Source: Methyloversatilis universalis (GTDB taxonomy: Bacteria > Pseudomonadota > Gammaproteobacteria > Methylococcales > Methylococcaceae). Taken from it: a stretch of 64,000 nucleotides of DNA. Made by a program: the position numbers and the translations under genes. Location of the stretch: positions 1 through 64,000 of the forward strand of contig DYIL01000017.1 in assembly GCA_020723665.1 (NCBI GenBank), written 5' to 3'. This document shows, piece after piece, positions 27,344-36,287 of the stretch. The notes below the pieces were generated by a model. The model was not told the DNA's origin. It ran no database searches and saw nothing but the letters and a program-made list of their open reading frames with translations. Numbering within the stretch: the stretch's first letter is position 1; the number at the start of each line of letters is the position of its first letter.

Positions 27344-27715
27344 ATGAGAACAGGTGCACTACATTCCCAATTGCTTTGTCTGGTCGCCGCTTTCTGTTTC
27401 TGCAGCACGGCGTTTGCAGCCGAATATATCGAGCGCAAGCTTATGGGAAATACCATACCTCCGCAAAAATGCGCCGCAAAAGACGAAGCCACTCGAAAAG
27501 CCACCGATTCGTACACCATCGACAAGTTCCAGAAACGGTTCTGTGAAACCCAAGGCTACGGCTGGTATTTAGGCGAGGCAAACGAGCAAGGGAAGTTGGT
27601 TTGCGAGGAGTGCAGCGACGGAAGCGGTAAGTACAAATGCCACGTCGAGGATATCGTAGTAACCTGCAAGCGACTCAAGCCAGGTTCAGTAGGCTTGATT
27701 CCCGGAAAAGGTTAA
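27344..27715 (+). CDS. Small cysteine-containing exported protein
   Basis: A 123-residue protein preceded by a strong AGGAGG. A signal peptide (LLCLVAAFCFCSTAFA) is cleaved before AEYIERKL. The mature part has six cysteines (PQKCAAK, RFCETQ, VCEEC, YKCHVE, VTCKRL), which could form three disulfides in the periplasm. I do not recognise the family. Gene order with the preceding small membrane protein suggests a two-gene unit. Confidence 0.7.
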   Translation: MRTGALHSQLLCLVAAFCFCSTAFAAEYIERKLMGNTIPPQKCAAKDEATRKATDSYTIDKFQKRFCETQGYGWYLGEANEQGKLVCEECSDGSGKYKCHVEDIVVTCKRLKPGSVGLIPGKG

Positions 27716-28221
27716 CAGCCGTTTACGCCCTCCCGCTGAACGCGGTGTTCGAATCCAGAGCGCTATGCGCTTCAGCGGTTTTCGGCGCATCCCGCAAAAA
27801 TATCCGAAATGTGCGCTTTTGCCGGTCCGATCGATAGCGGCGAACACGGTCGAGTGTTCGAACAAGCGCTTGACTTGAATGGAATTCCCAAGCCTGCTCT
27901 GCGGATTTGCGACCGCCTTCTTTACCGTACACACGAGAGGTGCCAAATCTCACTCGTCAGGTGCCGAGTCGGCGCCGATCTTCCTGTGCCGACCGCGGCT
28001 CGAATCGTCGGCAGCGTCTTCGTTTTTTTCCGCCAATACACACTCTAACGATACTTAGGGTCTATTTCGTTAGCTCGTCCGCCTGCGCTTGTCGAAAAGG
28101 CCTCGGGAGCTACTGGGATGGACTCTTAAGGCATCCCGCGCGGAGTTTAATGCGCAATTGTGATTTTCCGTTAGAATTACGCGCCCACGGCTTCACCAAG
28201 TCTCCTTACGTACTGCTGCCC
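27716..28221. other. Intergenic region, nothing recognised
   Basis: About 500 bases before the symporter gene. Reading frames here lack protein character and no repeat or hairpin stands out. It presumably holds the promoter of the symporter gene. Confidence 0.5.
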
Positions 28222-29622
28222 ATGAATATCGTGCTGCTCGGCATCGTCGCTTACATCCTGGTCCAACTGCTGATCGGCATGCTGGTGTCCAGGCATATCG
28301 CGAGCGAGGACGACTATCTTTTGGCCGGCCGCAGGTTGGGGCTCAAGCTAGGCACTTTTACGGTTTTCGCCACTTGGTTCGGGGCGGAAACCTGCATCGG
28401 CGCGGCCGGGTCCATTTACCGATCGGGACTTTCCGGCGGATCGGCCGACCCGTTCGGTTATGCGGCCTGCCTTCTTCTGATGGGGCTTTTCTTCGCGGTG
28501 CCGCTATGGCGGCGAAAACTCACAACCTTAGCGGACCTGTTCCGAATCCGCTATTCCCCGGTTATCGAGCGGATGGCGGTGCTCATGCTCGCCCCGACCT
28601 CCGTCATGTGGGCCGCGGCGCAGATTCGCGCGTTCGGCCAAGTGATCTCCGCTTCTTCTGAGTTCGACGTGGAGATCGCCATCACGATAGCGGCGACGGT
28701 GGTCATCGTTTATACCGTTTACGGCGGTTTGTTCGCCGACGTCATCACCGACTTGATCCAAGGCATAGCGCTCATCGGCGGCCTTGCCGTTCTTTTCTAC
28801 GCCGTAACCGAGGCCAACGGCGGCTTGGCAGAAAGTTTCGGTGCGATCGAACCATCCCGACTCAGACTATTCGGCGGCGGCGAGAAGCCAACGCTGGAGG
28901 TGATCGAAACCTGGGCGATACCGATCACCGGCTCCTTGTTCGCGCAGGAACTGTGCGCGCGCATCCTGGCGAGCCGGTCCCATCACATCGCCAGGGCGAG
29001 TTGCCTCGCCGGGGGCGGGCTATATCTTCTGGCCGGCGCGATTCCGGTCTTTATCGGGTTGATCGGCGTTCACCTGCTCCCGGGGCTTGAAAATCCGGAG
29101 CAGATTCTGCCCAGGCTCGCTAAGGAGCACCTATCGACCTTCGCCTACGTACTGTTCGCCGGCGCCTTGATCTCCGCCATTCTATCGACGGTGGACAGCG
29201 CGCTCCTCGCCGCCTCGGCGCTGGTCTCCCACAATCTCGTGATACCTATGGCGGGGAACGTGTCCGAATCCGGGAAGGTTCGCCTCGCCCGTGCCGGCGT
29301 GTTGATCTTCGGCCTCGTGGCCTACGTGTTGGCGCTCCATGCCGAGGGCGTGTATACGCTTGTGGAAGAGGCTTCTGCCTTCGGCGGTGCACCGATTTTC
29401 GTGGTCGTCCTGCTCGGCCTGTTCACTCGCATCGGCCACGCCAAGAGCGCCGCCGCGGCTCTGGTCGTCGGCATGTGTGCGTGGCTGGTCGGCAGTTATG
29501 TACTTGAGCTGACCACGCCCTACCTGACATCCCTGGCAGCCAGCCTGATGGCTTACTTTTTCGTGGCGGCTTGGGAGCATCGCACCTTGAATACGGCCGC
29601 CGAAGCCTCCATCCGATTTTGA
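28222..29622 (+). CDS. Sodium:solute symporter family transporter
   Basis: A 466-residue inner-membrane protein with about 13 hydrophobic segments. It begins MNIVLLGIVAYILVQLLIGMLVSR and has SEDDYLLAGRRLG and TWFGAETCIGAAG in the region typical of the SSF family, plus a sodium-site-like stretch ISAILSTVDSALLAASALV. The substrate is not identifiable. The longer frame upstream has no membrane segments, so I start at ATG 28222; a start at about 28150 would add 24 residues. The CPBP protease gene follows after four bases, so they are co-transcribed. Confidence 0.88.
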   Translation: MNIVLLGIVAYILVQLLIGMLVSRHIASEDDYLLAGRRLGLKLGTFTVFATWFGAETCIGAAGSIYRSGLSGGSADPFGYAACLLLMGLFFAVPLWRRKLTTLADLFRIRYSPVIERMAVLMLAPTSVMWAAAQIRAFGQVISASSEFDVEIAITIAATVVIVYTVYGGLFADVITDLIQGIALIGGLAVLFYAVTEANGGLAESFGAIEPSRLRLFGGGEKPTLEVIETWAIPITGSLFAQELCARILASRSHHIARASCLAGGGLYLLAGAIPVFIGLIGVHLLPGLENPEQILPRLAKEHLSTFAYVLFAGALISAILSTVDSALLAASALVSHNLVIPMAGNVSESGKVRLARAGVLIFGLVAYVLALHAEGVYTLVEEASAFGGAPIFVVVLLGLFTRIGHAKSAAAALVVGMCAWLVGSYVLELTTPYLTSLAASLMAYFFVAAWEHRTLNTAAEASIRF

Positions 29623-29626
29623 CGCA

Positions 29627-30232
29627 ATGCTAGACCAACGCCCCTCTACCCGGTACAACCGATTCCTGAAGATCGCCACCTGGTTCGAAGGAACCCTGAT
29701 CCTGGTCGCTTACGGCATAGGCTGGGTGGTTTCCATCAATCCTCTGGCACATCTCAACCTCACCGCCACCGGCTTGCTCTGGGGAATTGCCGGAACCTTG
29801 CCGCTTTATCTGTTGTTCGCCCTGTCTTATAACCTGCCGTGGAGCAGCATGCGTGCCGTAAGAAATTTTCTGGTGGAAAAACTAGGGCCATTCTTGAGCC
29901 GCTACCGCTGGCACGAACTACTGTACCTCGGCTTTTTGGCAGGAATTTCTGAAGAAATCCTGTTCCGCGGCTTGCTTCAATCTTGGTTCGAACAAAATTG
30001 GGGATGGATAGGCGGCATCGTATTCAGCAACTTGGTGTTCGCCTTGGTCCATTGGGTCACGCCGCTTTACGCGCTGCTCGCCGGACTCACCGGCGTTTAT
30101 CTCGGCATCGCATTCGATTTCGGCGGCGAACGCAATCTTGTCGTCCCGATTCTCATCCATGCCATCTACGACTTTCTGGCTTTCATCGCCGTGGCGCAAA
30201 CCTATCGCCGCGAAAAGAGCCGATCCTTCTAA
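29627..30232 (+). CDS. CPBP-family intramembrane metalloprotease
   Basis: A 201-residue membrane protein. The three CPBP/Abi motifs are present: SEEILFRGLLQ (EExxxR), FALVHW (FxxxH) and the final HAIYDFLAF. The family contains type II CAAX prenyl endopeptidase relatives and bacteriocin self-immunity proteins; the substrate here is unknown. It is separated by only four bases from the symporter gene. Confidence 0.9.
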   Translation: MLDQRPSTRYNRFLKIATWFEGTLILVAYGIGWVVSINPLAHLNLTATGLLWGIAGTLPLYLLFALSYNLPWSSMRAVRNFLVEKLGPFLSRYRWHELLYLGFLAGISEEILFRGLLQSWFEQNWGWIGGIVFSNLVFALVHWVTPLYALLAGLTGVYLGIAFDFGGERNLVVPILIHAIYDFLAFIAVAQTYRREKSRSF

Positions 30233-30320
30233 TCCGCCGGTTACGCGGACCCATGTGTCGGCCAGGGCTGGCGACCAACAACGACCGAGAATTCCCGCGC
30301 CACCGTGTCGTGGAAATGCG

Positions 30321-30964
30321 CTAGTCCAGGCTATCGTGTATCGGCGCCTCGCGGTACTCGAGGGGCGCTCCCGAACGCTCGGACGAAACGGCCAGAATCT
30401 CGGCGACGATGGATAGCGCCACCTGTTCCGGCGTCTCCGCGCCGATGTCCAGGCCGACCGCAGCGTAAAGGCGGCCCAACTGCGCTTCACCGCGGCTCAA
30501 GCCCCCTTGTGCCAGCTCATCGAGCATCTTGTGCGTGCGCTTGCGCGGGCCGAGTACGCCGATGTAAGGCACCGGCGAGCGCAACAAATGGGCGAGAATC
30601 GACCGATCCTGATGGTAATGATGATCCATCACGACCGCCGCCCGGACACCTGCCGGCGATACCTCGTGCGGCGCGGCTTCGGCCCGATACAGGCGCATAT
30701 CGTCCGCCATCGGAAAGCGCTCCCGTGCGGCATGCGCGGGACGACCGTCCACCACCGTGACCTGCCAGCCCAGGCGTTTGGCCAGATCCGCCAGAGGCAC
30801 CGCATCGTGCCCGGCGCCGAAAATGATCAAAGACAGCGGCGGCCGGATCGCCTCGATGAATACCTCGAGTTCGCCTGAATCGCTGCGGTAAGTTTTCAGC
30901 TCCGATCGCCCGTCGACCATTGCGATTCGAGCATCGTCGACGATGCGCTCGGCATACGGGCTTA
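30321..30964 (-). pseudogene. XdhC-family maturation factor, N-terminally truncated
   Basis: The frame encodes the C-terminal Rossmann domain of XdhC/CoxI-type proteins: SLIIFGAGHDAVPLADLAKRLGWQVTVVDGRP, VVMDHHYHQDRSILAHLLRS and YIGVLGPRKRTHKMLDELA. Such proteins insert the sulfurated molybdenum cofactor into Mo hydroxylases. The N-terminal XdhC domain is missing: the gene runs directly into a MITE-like repeat at 30965, and the first codons of the track ORF are repeat sequence. It is therefore a remnant unless the fragment is expressed from inside the repeat. Confidence 0.8.
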
Positions 30965-31083
30965 TTCCATTTCTCAATCAAAAGGAAAACGTCGTAGGCC
31001 GGAATAAGCCCTTCGACATCGCTCGGGACAAGCTTATCCCGGCCTACCATTAAAGAAATTTTCTTTTTGTCCGAAAAATGGAA
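30965..31083. mobile_element. MITE-like element at a gene-fragment junction
   Basis: A 119-base element with imperfect terminal repeats: TTCCATTTCTCAATCAAAAGGAAAA on the left and, reversed, TTCCATTTTTCGGACAAAAAGAAAA on the right. The centre carries GTAGGCCGG...CCGGCCTAC. The flanks are TTA and TAA, not the matched TTA/TTA of other copies. It separates the XdhC fragment from the IorB fragment. Confidence 0.8.
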
Positions 31084-31488
31084 TAACCTGCCTTTCGTGT
31101 CGAGTCCGGCGGTCAACCGGTCGTAGAAGGCCGGCCGATAATGGCCGCCTTTGATGTCGTCCTCGCGGGTCCAGACTACCTTGACCGGCTTCTTCACAGC
31201 CTTTGCGACGTGCACCGCTTCGCCGACGAAATCCGATTGCGGGTTCACCCGCCGTCCGAAACCGCCGCCGAGAAAAGTCGTGTGAAGCTCGACCTGTTCG
31301 GGCCTCAACCCCGCGATGGCCGTTGCCCGGTTACGACCGAACGTCTGGAACTGAGTGCCGGTCCGGAGCTCGCAACGGTTCTCGCGGAGGTCCCCCGTGC
31401 AGTTCAAGGGCTCCATGGGCGCGTGGGCCAGATAAGACACCTCGTAATTCGTCGACTTGCCGGAAGCCGCCATAGATATCGATACCAT
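31084..31488 (-). pseudogene. Fragment of a molybdopterin-binding oxidoreductase large subunit (IorB type)
   Basis: The frame matches the middle of isoquinoline 1-oxidoreductase/aldehyde dehydrogenase-type Mo subunits: EVSYLAHAPMEPLNCT, HTTFLGGGFGRR, AVKKPVKVVWTREDD and GHYRPAFYDRLTAGLD. The intact proteins are about 700 or more residues; only about 135 remain. In-frame TAA lies just upstream, and the downstream side is cut at the MITE-like element. The gene is clearly non-functional. Confidence 0.85.
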
Positions 31489-31762
31489 GGAAGATTATGC
31501 GCGGCTGACGGATTCGCCGGACAGCCAATAGCTACAGGTACCCGCCGTTCCGCAAGCCGTTCAGGGTTAACCCTGCGCCCTCGCCAAGGAATGGAGTCTT
31601 CCAGGTTTCCGTCGATCCATCGGTTTGCCTGTCAAGAACTTCCGGCCTGATACCTCTTTCTAATTCGTTATCGACCCCCTCCAAGGGTACGGCGCCCTAT
31701 CCGGAATCGTTACCCGGAGCTTAGTTTTTCAATTCCATACTTCAACAGTAAGGAAGTGCACC

Positions 31763-32080
31763 ATGAAAAAGGAACGATTGATAACTCCTTCCTTGGCCTT
31801 TTTGTTGTTATCCGGTTCTGTTGCTCTGGCCCTTGAAGAACGCAGTAAGGAAGAGGCGCAGCAGGAAGAACTGTTCAGCGAACCGGTTCAGGAGTTGACC
31901 CCGGACGGGCGAACCGTTCAAGTCTTTTCGCACATCTATGGCGCAGACCTCATGAGCGAAAAGGAGCGCTGCGAATATCTGCTCAAGCTGGATAACACGA
32001 AAGACAAGGCGGAACGGGATAAAATCCGTGCCGAGCATCGCGCTTACATCGACGAACGGAAGAAAAGGCTGGGCGGTTAA
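31763..32080 (+). CDS. Small exported hydrophilic protein
   Basis: A 105-residue protein with a signal peptide (LITPSLAFLLLSGSVALA) followed by a very charged, helical body (EERSKEEAQQEELFSEP... KDKAERDKIRAEHRAYIDERKKRLGG). One cysteine is present (ERCEYLL). A GGAAG site precedes ATG 31763. I do not recognise the family; a periplasmic location is likely. Confidence 0.65.
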   Translation: MKKERLITPSLAFLLLSGSVALALEERSKEEAQQEELFSEPVQELTPDGRTVQVFSHIYGADLMSEKERCEYLLKLDNTKDKAERDKIRAEHRAYIDERKKRLGG

Positions 32081-32142
32081 GATTCCTGAAGCCGAAAGGT
32101 TTGCCCAAGATTCACTAGACCAAGTTAGGTTTCCGCACGCGC

Positions 32143-32649
32143 TCAGCACATCTCGGGCTTGTAACGGATATCCACGATCACGCACCGTAGAGGCCCGACG
32201 GGCGTATTGACGATCACTTCGTCGTCGATGGCTTTCTTGAGCAGGGCTCGGGCCATCGGCGAATCGACGCTGATCCAGCCCTTTTGGGGATCGAATTCGT
32301 CGGGACCGACGATGCGGTAAGTGGATTCTTCGCCATCGGCGTTTTCGAGGGTCACCCAGGCACCGAAAAAAACGCGCTCCCGGTCCGAGGGCAATTGGGC
32401 GACGACTTTGAGCTCCGGCAGGCGCTTCTGCAAATAACGGATGCGCCGATCGATCTCCCTCAGTTCTTTTTTTCGGTAGATATATTCAGCATTCTCCGAC
32501 CGGTCGCCTTCGGCGGCAGCGGCCGAAAGATGCTTGGTTACATCGGCGCGCCGCTCCCAAAGCCCTTTGAGCTCGGCTCTGAGCTTCTCCGCGCCTTCCG
32601 CGGTGACGTAAGGTGAGGATTTAGAGGATGGAGGCCGCCAGCGTGCCAT
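32143..32649 (-). CDS. greB: Transcript cleavage factor GreB
   Basis: A 168-residue protein. The N-terminal coiled coil ([19 protein letters not shown]...[19 protein letters not shown]) carries the acidic tip [11 protein letters not shown], whose Asp/Glu reach into the RNA polymerase channel and stimulate cleavage of backtracked RNA. The C-terminal FKBP-like domain ends with [27 protein letters not shown] and KELREIDRR fit GreB rather than GreA. The start [10 protein letters not shown] at 32649 is preferred to the track's earlier Met. The next gene reads in the same direction with about 40 bases between. Confidence 0.93.
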   Translation of the reverse strand: MARWRPPSSKSSPYVTAEGAEKLRAELKGLWERRADVTKHLSAAAAEGDRSENAEYIYRKKELREIDRRIRYLQKRLPELKVVAQLPSDRERVFFGAWVTLENADGEESTYRIVGPDEFDPQKGWISVDSPMARALLKKAIDDEVIVNTPVGPLRCVIVDIRYKPEMC

Positions 32650-32690
32650 GTCGATGTAGGATGACTTTCTTGTTTTGGCGGAGAAGTATA

Positions 32691-33794
32691 TCAAGGCTGC
32701 TCGTGGATCAACTGCCGAATGAATTTTTCCTGGGCCTCGACGCTTTCCGCCAACCGAAACTGTACCAGCGCCCGCTCAAGGTTCTGCCGCGGGTGCTCGA
32801 CCTTGAAATAACGGTCGCCTTCGAGATGGTCGGTCAAAAAGCGCAGCCCTAGCTCCAGGGGCAGCAGCCGGATCGCGTCATACAAATAGTAGCGCTCGAT
32901 GTCCGTCAAAAAAGTCCCGGCTTCGGCGAAATAGGCGCGGAGTATGGCGCGACAGATATCGAGATCGAATCTCACGTTCGCGGCACGTTCCGCCGCTTCG
33001 CCGGATCGGTTGCAGCAGGAGCGGAGGCAATCCCCGAGATCGTAATGAACCAGTCCCGGCTTCACCGTGTCGAGATCGATCAGGCTGGCGGCACGTCCGC
33101 TCTTCTCATCGAACAACACATTGTTGAGCTTCGGATCGCCGTGGATGACCCTGAGCGGCAGATTCGCCTTCTCCAGCACGGCGAAAACCGGGCGGCGGGC
33201 ATTCACGAAATCCACGGCGAAGCGAAGGTCCGCGCATTCCGAAGCCGGCAAGCGATGGGCGACGACATGATCGAAACGGGCAAGGTACCGGGGTGCGATG
33301 TGAAACCCCGGCAAGGTGTCGTGTAACGAAGCGGGATCGAGATCGCTGGTCAAGGCATGGAACCGGCCCAGAGCATAACCGACTTCTTCCGCCTGGGCGG
33401 CATCCTGCAAAACGCTGTGGCTCCGAGTATTCGGAATAAAGCTGAGCGCGCGCCAAAAATCGCCCTGATCATCGAGCCAAAAGCCCGCGCCGGCGCGGGT
33501 GGGCCGAACTTCGGGAAATCTCAGATCGCGAGCTTTATCGGTGCCGGTTTGCCGCTTCCTGACATGGCTCAACAGAATCCGCAGGTTCTCCATGATCGGC
33601 CCAGGTTCGGGAAAAACCCGGCCGTTGATGCGCTGGAGAACGAATCGCGCTGCACCCGGCGGTTCGGCGGTAACCAGAAAGGTATCGTTGATCAACCCTT
33701 CGCCCAGAGGCTCGACGCTGAGATGGTCGTTTTCGGAAACAAACTCGCGGGCGATGCGGTCTGCGATTTCACTCGAGTCCAAGGTCGCTCGCAT
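32691..33794 (-). CDS. Phosphotransferase (aminoglycoside/sugar-kinase-like)
   Basis: A 367-residue protein with a protein-kinase-like fold of the APH/choline-kinase group. Visible motifs are [11 protein letters not shown] (glycine loop), [13 protein letters not shown] (Brenner motif, catalytic Asp) and [19 protein letters not shown] (metal-binding Asp). It resembles N-acetylhexosamine 1-kinase-like and cell-wall sugar-kinase-like proteins more than true antibiotic phosphotransferases. The substrate is not determined. Confidence 0.82.
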   Translation of the reverse strand: MRATLDSSEIADRIAREFVSENDHLSVEPLGEGLINDTFLVTAEPPGAARFVLQRINGRVFPEPGPIMENLRILLSHVRKRQTGTDKARDLRFPEVRPTRAGAGFWLDDQGDFWRALSFIPNTRSHSVLQDAAQAEEVGYALGRFHALTSDLDPASLHDTLPGFHIAPRYLARFDHVVAHRLPASECADLRFAVDFVNARRPVFAVLEKANLPLRVIHGDPKLNNVLFDEKSGRAASLIDLDTVKPGLVHYDLGDCLRSCCNRSGEAAERAANVRFDLDICRAILRAYFAEAGTFLTDIERYYLYDAIRLLPLELGLRFLTDHLEGDRYFKVEHPRQNLERALVQFRLAESVEAQEKFIRQLIHEQP

Positions 33795-33817
33795 GTCTCC
33801 CTATTCCGCCTAAACAA

Positions 33818-34414
33818 TCAGGGCACGGGCTTACCCGAAACCAGTCCCAGGCGTTCGCGGGTCTTCTCCTTCTGTTTCTCGCTCTTGCGGAGCAGCAGGT
33901 AAACCGCGCCGGTGCCGCCGTGCCATTTTTGGGCGCTGTGAAAAGCCATGATCTCGGGAAACATCGGCAGCCAGCGCGCCAGATAGCTCTTCAGCAAAGG
34001 CTTCCCGTCCTTATTGCCGCGTCCCTTGCCGTGACTGATGAGGGCCGAGCGCACATCGTGGCGCACGCAGTCGCGGATGAAGCGATACACTTCATGGCGC
34101 GCCTGCTCTAGCCTCATGCCGTGCAAGTCCAACATGGCCTCGATCTCGTAGCCCCCCTGGCAAAGCCTGCGAAAAACGCCATTTTGAATGCCGTCGCGCT
34201 TGAAACTGATGGTGGCTTCGGGGTGGACGAATTCGACGAACGCGGTCGGAAGCTGGTTTTCGTCGAAATCGGTGCCGCGCTGGGCCGATTCGCGCCGGTA
34301 AAGCTGGCCGGGCGTAGGCGCCTCGCGATGGGTCAGAACGGCGCGGCCGGATTGATCGATGGGCCGGACATCGGCCATTTCTTGCTGAAATAATTTTAGG
34401 TCGTCGTCGGTCAT
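33818..34414 (-). CDS. Smr-domain protein (SmrA/SmrB type)
   Basis: A 198-residue protein. The C-terminal Smr domain has DLHGMRLEQARHEVYRFI, SHGKGRGNKDGKPLLKSYLARWL and GTGAVYLLLR; the HGK and GTG pieces are conserved in the nuclease. Proteins of this architecture include the ribosome-collision nuclease SmrB and the related SmrA/YdaL; I cannot assign which. I chose ATG 34414 (MTDDDLKLFQQEM) because GAGGT sits seven bases upstream. It follows directly behind the phosphotransferase gene's upstream end. Confidence 0.88.
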   Translation of the reverse strand: MTDDDLKLFQQEMADVRPIDQSGRAVLTHREAPTPGQLYRRESAQRGTDFDENQLPTAFVEFVHPEATISFKRDGIQNGVFRRLCQGGYEIEAMLDLHGMRLEQARHEVYRFIRDCVRHDVRSALISHGKGRGNKDGKPLLKSYLARWLPMFPEIMAFHSAQKWHGGTGAVYLLLRKSEKQKEKTRERLGLVSGKPVP

Positions 34415-34651
34415 ATTTTTTACCTCGATCTGATGTCGAGTTCGTGCGACGGTTTGGCGATCGCTCATCATGATGGACGTTCGTTTCGATCCGAATTCGG
34501 CTGATCTGCCGTAAGGAATCCATCGGCGGGCCGAGGCCGACGCCAGGCTTACGATCAGAGCATAACAAACTTTGCCGATAGAGACGGAAAATTTCCCGAT
34601 GCCGCCACTGAAGCCGAGACCGGATGATGTCGATCGAAAGCGCGCCGATCT

Positions 34652-35881
34652 ATGAACCTCGGTCGCCGAAAGTTTCTCTCACGCTTCGCCATGGCCGGTC
34701 TCGGCCTGCTCGCCGCCCGCGAACCGTTTCGACCGGCCCACGGGAAAGAGGTTTTCCCAATGAAACAGACTCCCCATAGAATCAAGCTCTTTTTGTGCGG
34801 CGACGTCATGACCGGAAGAGGCATAGACCAGGTTTTGCCGCAGCCCAGCGATCCCCAGATCTACGAGTCCTATGTCCGAAACGCCAAGATTTACGTCAAA
34901 CTGGCGGAACGGCTCAACGGTCCCATCCCGCAGCCCGCCGATTATGCCTATCCCTGGGGCGAAGCCCTCGCCGAACTCGATCGCGCCCGGCCCGATGTCC
35001 GCGTGATCAACCTTGAAACCGCAGTCACCGCCAGCGACGATTACTGGCGGGGCAAAGGCATCAATTACCGGATGCATCCTGCCAACATCCCCTGCATCAC
35101 GGCCGCCCGTATCGATTGTTGCGTACTGGCCAACAACCATGTGCTCGACTGGGGATATCAAGGACTGGCCGATACCCTGGAAACCTTGAAGCAAGCCTCG
35201 TTGAAACCGGCGGGTGCCGGCCGAAACAGCCACGAGGCCGAAACACCGGCGGTTATGGACCTGGCCGGCAAAGGGCGAGTCCTGGTTTTCGGCTTCGGCT
35301 GCGATTCCAGCGGAATCCCGCTCGAATGGGCGGCATCAAGCGACAAACCCGGCGTGAATCGCCTGCCCGATCTTTCGTCTGAAACGGTGCAGCGCCTTGC
35401 CGATCGGATAAACCGCATCAAACAGGACCGGGACATCGTCGTAGCGTCCATACACTGGGGCAGCAACTGGGGCTACGCGATTCCCGACGAACAGCGGCGC
35501 TTCGCACATCGCTTGGTCGACGAAGCCGGGGTCGATGTCGTTCACGGCCATTCGTCCCATCATCCCAGAGCGGTGGAGGTTTACCGAGAAAAACTCATCC
35601 TCTACGGCTGCGGCGATTTCATCAACGATTACGAAGGCATAGAAGGCTATGAATCGTTCCGGGGCGATCTGGCAATCATGTATTTCCCGACCGTGAACCC
35701 CCCCGACGGAATGCTATCGAACCTGGAAATGGTCCCGCTGCAGATGCAGCGGTTCCGCTTGAATTGGCCCTCCGCGGAAGACTTTCGATGGATTCGGGAC
35801 CGGCTCGACCGGGAAGCCGACAAGTTCGGCGGAGCCGTCGAAGCGCTCGATGAGCGGCGTTTGGTCCTGCACTGGCGGTAA
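34652..35881 (+). CDS. CapA-family protein (poly-gamma-glutamate/capsule biosynthesis type)
   Basis: A 409-residue protein. The N-terminus RRKFLSRFAMAGLGLLA looks like a twin-arginine signal. The body is the CapA/PgsA metallophosphatase-like fold: LFLCGDVMTGRGID, VINLETAVT, CCVLANNHVLDWG, VASIHWGSNWGY and HGHSSHHPRAVEVY provide the metal ligands. The family is linked to capsular polyglutamate in Bacillus, but most proteobacterial members have unknown substrates, and no capB/C partner is here. A MITE-like element begins 26 bases after its stop. Confidence 0.88.
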   Translation: MNLGRRKFLSRFAMAGLGLLAAREPFRPAHGKEVFPMKQTPHRIKLFLCGDVMTGRGIDQVLPQPSDPQIYESYVRNAKIYVKLAERLNGPIPQPADYAYPWGEALAELDRARPDVRVINLETAVTASDDYWRGKGINYRMHPANIPCITAARIDCCVLANNHVLDWGYQGLADTLETLKQASLKPAGAGRNSHEAETPAVMDLAGKGRVLVFGFGCDSSGIPLEWAASSDKPGVNRLPDLSSETVQRLADRINRIKQDRDIVVASIHWGSNWGYAIPDEQRRFAHRLVDEAGVDVVHGHSSHHPRAVEVYREKLILYGCGDFINDYEGIEGYESFRGDLAIMYFPTVNPPDGMLSNLEMVPLQMQRFRLNWPSAEDFRWIRDRLDREADKFGGAVEALDERRLVLHWR

Positions 35882-35907
35882 TCGAACGATTTGCCTCAGA
35901 CCGCTTA

Positions 35908-36049
35908 TTCCATTTCTCAATCAAAAGGAAAACCTTGTAGGCCGGAATAAGCCTTTCGACTTCGCTCAGGACAGGCCCTTCGACGTTGCTCAGGACAGGC
36001 TTATCTCGGCCTACCATTAAAGAAATTTCTTTTTGTTCGAAAAATGGAA
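35908..36049. mobile_element. MITE-like element with TTA duplication
   Basis: A 142-base element, best copy of the family. Terminal repeats are TTCCATTTCTCAATCAAAAGGAAAA and, reversed, TTCCATTTTTCGAACAAAAAGAAAT. It is flanked on both sides by TTA. The interior has GTAGGCCGG/CCGGCCTAC-type arms (right arm CGGCCTAC) and two GCTCAGGACAGG units. No coding capacity; mobility would need a transposase in trans. Confidence 0.82.
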
Positions 36050-36188
36050 TTAGCCCCATTTGTCGGCAAAGAATCGCCGGCCTAATCATTCAACCGATGG
36101 GTCCTCGGTAGGTCGGAAACCCTTTTCCGACACAACCGCCGGCAAGAGGATTGCCGGCCTACGAGCTTATCGCGACCCTCGGTTCAAG

Positions 36189-36227
36189 TACGTAGGATGG
36201 GCAAAGGCCGACAGGCCGTGCCCATCA
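36189..36227. repeat. Short inverted intergenic repeat
   Basis: GTAGGATGGGCAAAGGCCGACAGGCCGTGCCCATC: GATGGGCA pairs with TGCCCATC and AAGGCC with GGCC inside. It resembles the small palindromic units common between genes in proteobacteria. Confidence 0.6.
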
Positions 36228-36287
36228 TCTCCGGCCTTTGGTTGGCACACGATTGTTGACCTACGACCGGAATTGTTCCCGACCCGC

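Noticed and set aside
31331-31528. Frames upstream of the IorB fragment as more of the same gene
   Set aside because: An in-frame TAA precedes 31488 and the neighbouring frames do not continue the IorB sequence.
32691-33794. Calling the phosphotransferase an aminoglycoside resistance gene
   Set aside because: Only the general kinase fold motifs are shared; the sequence looks more like sugar kinases and there is no resistance context.
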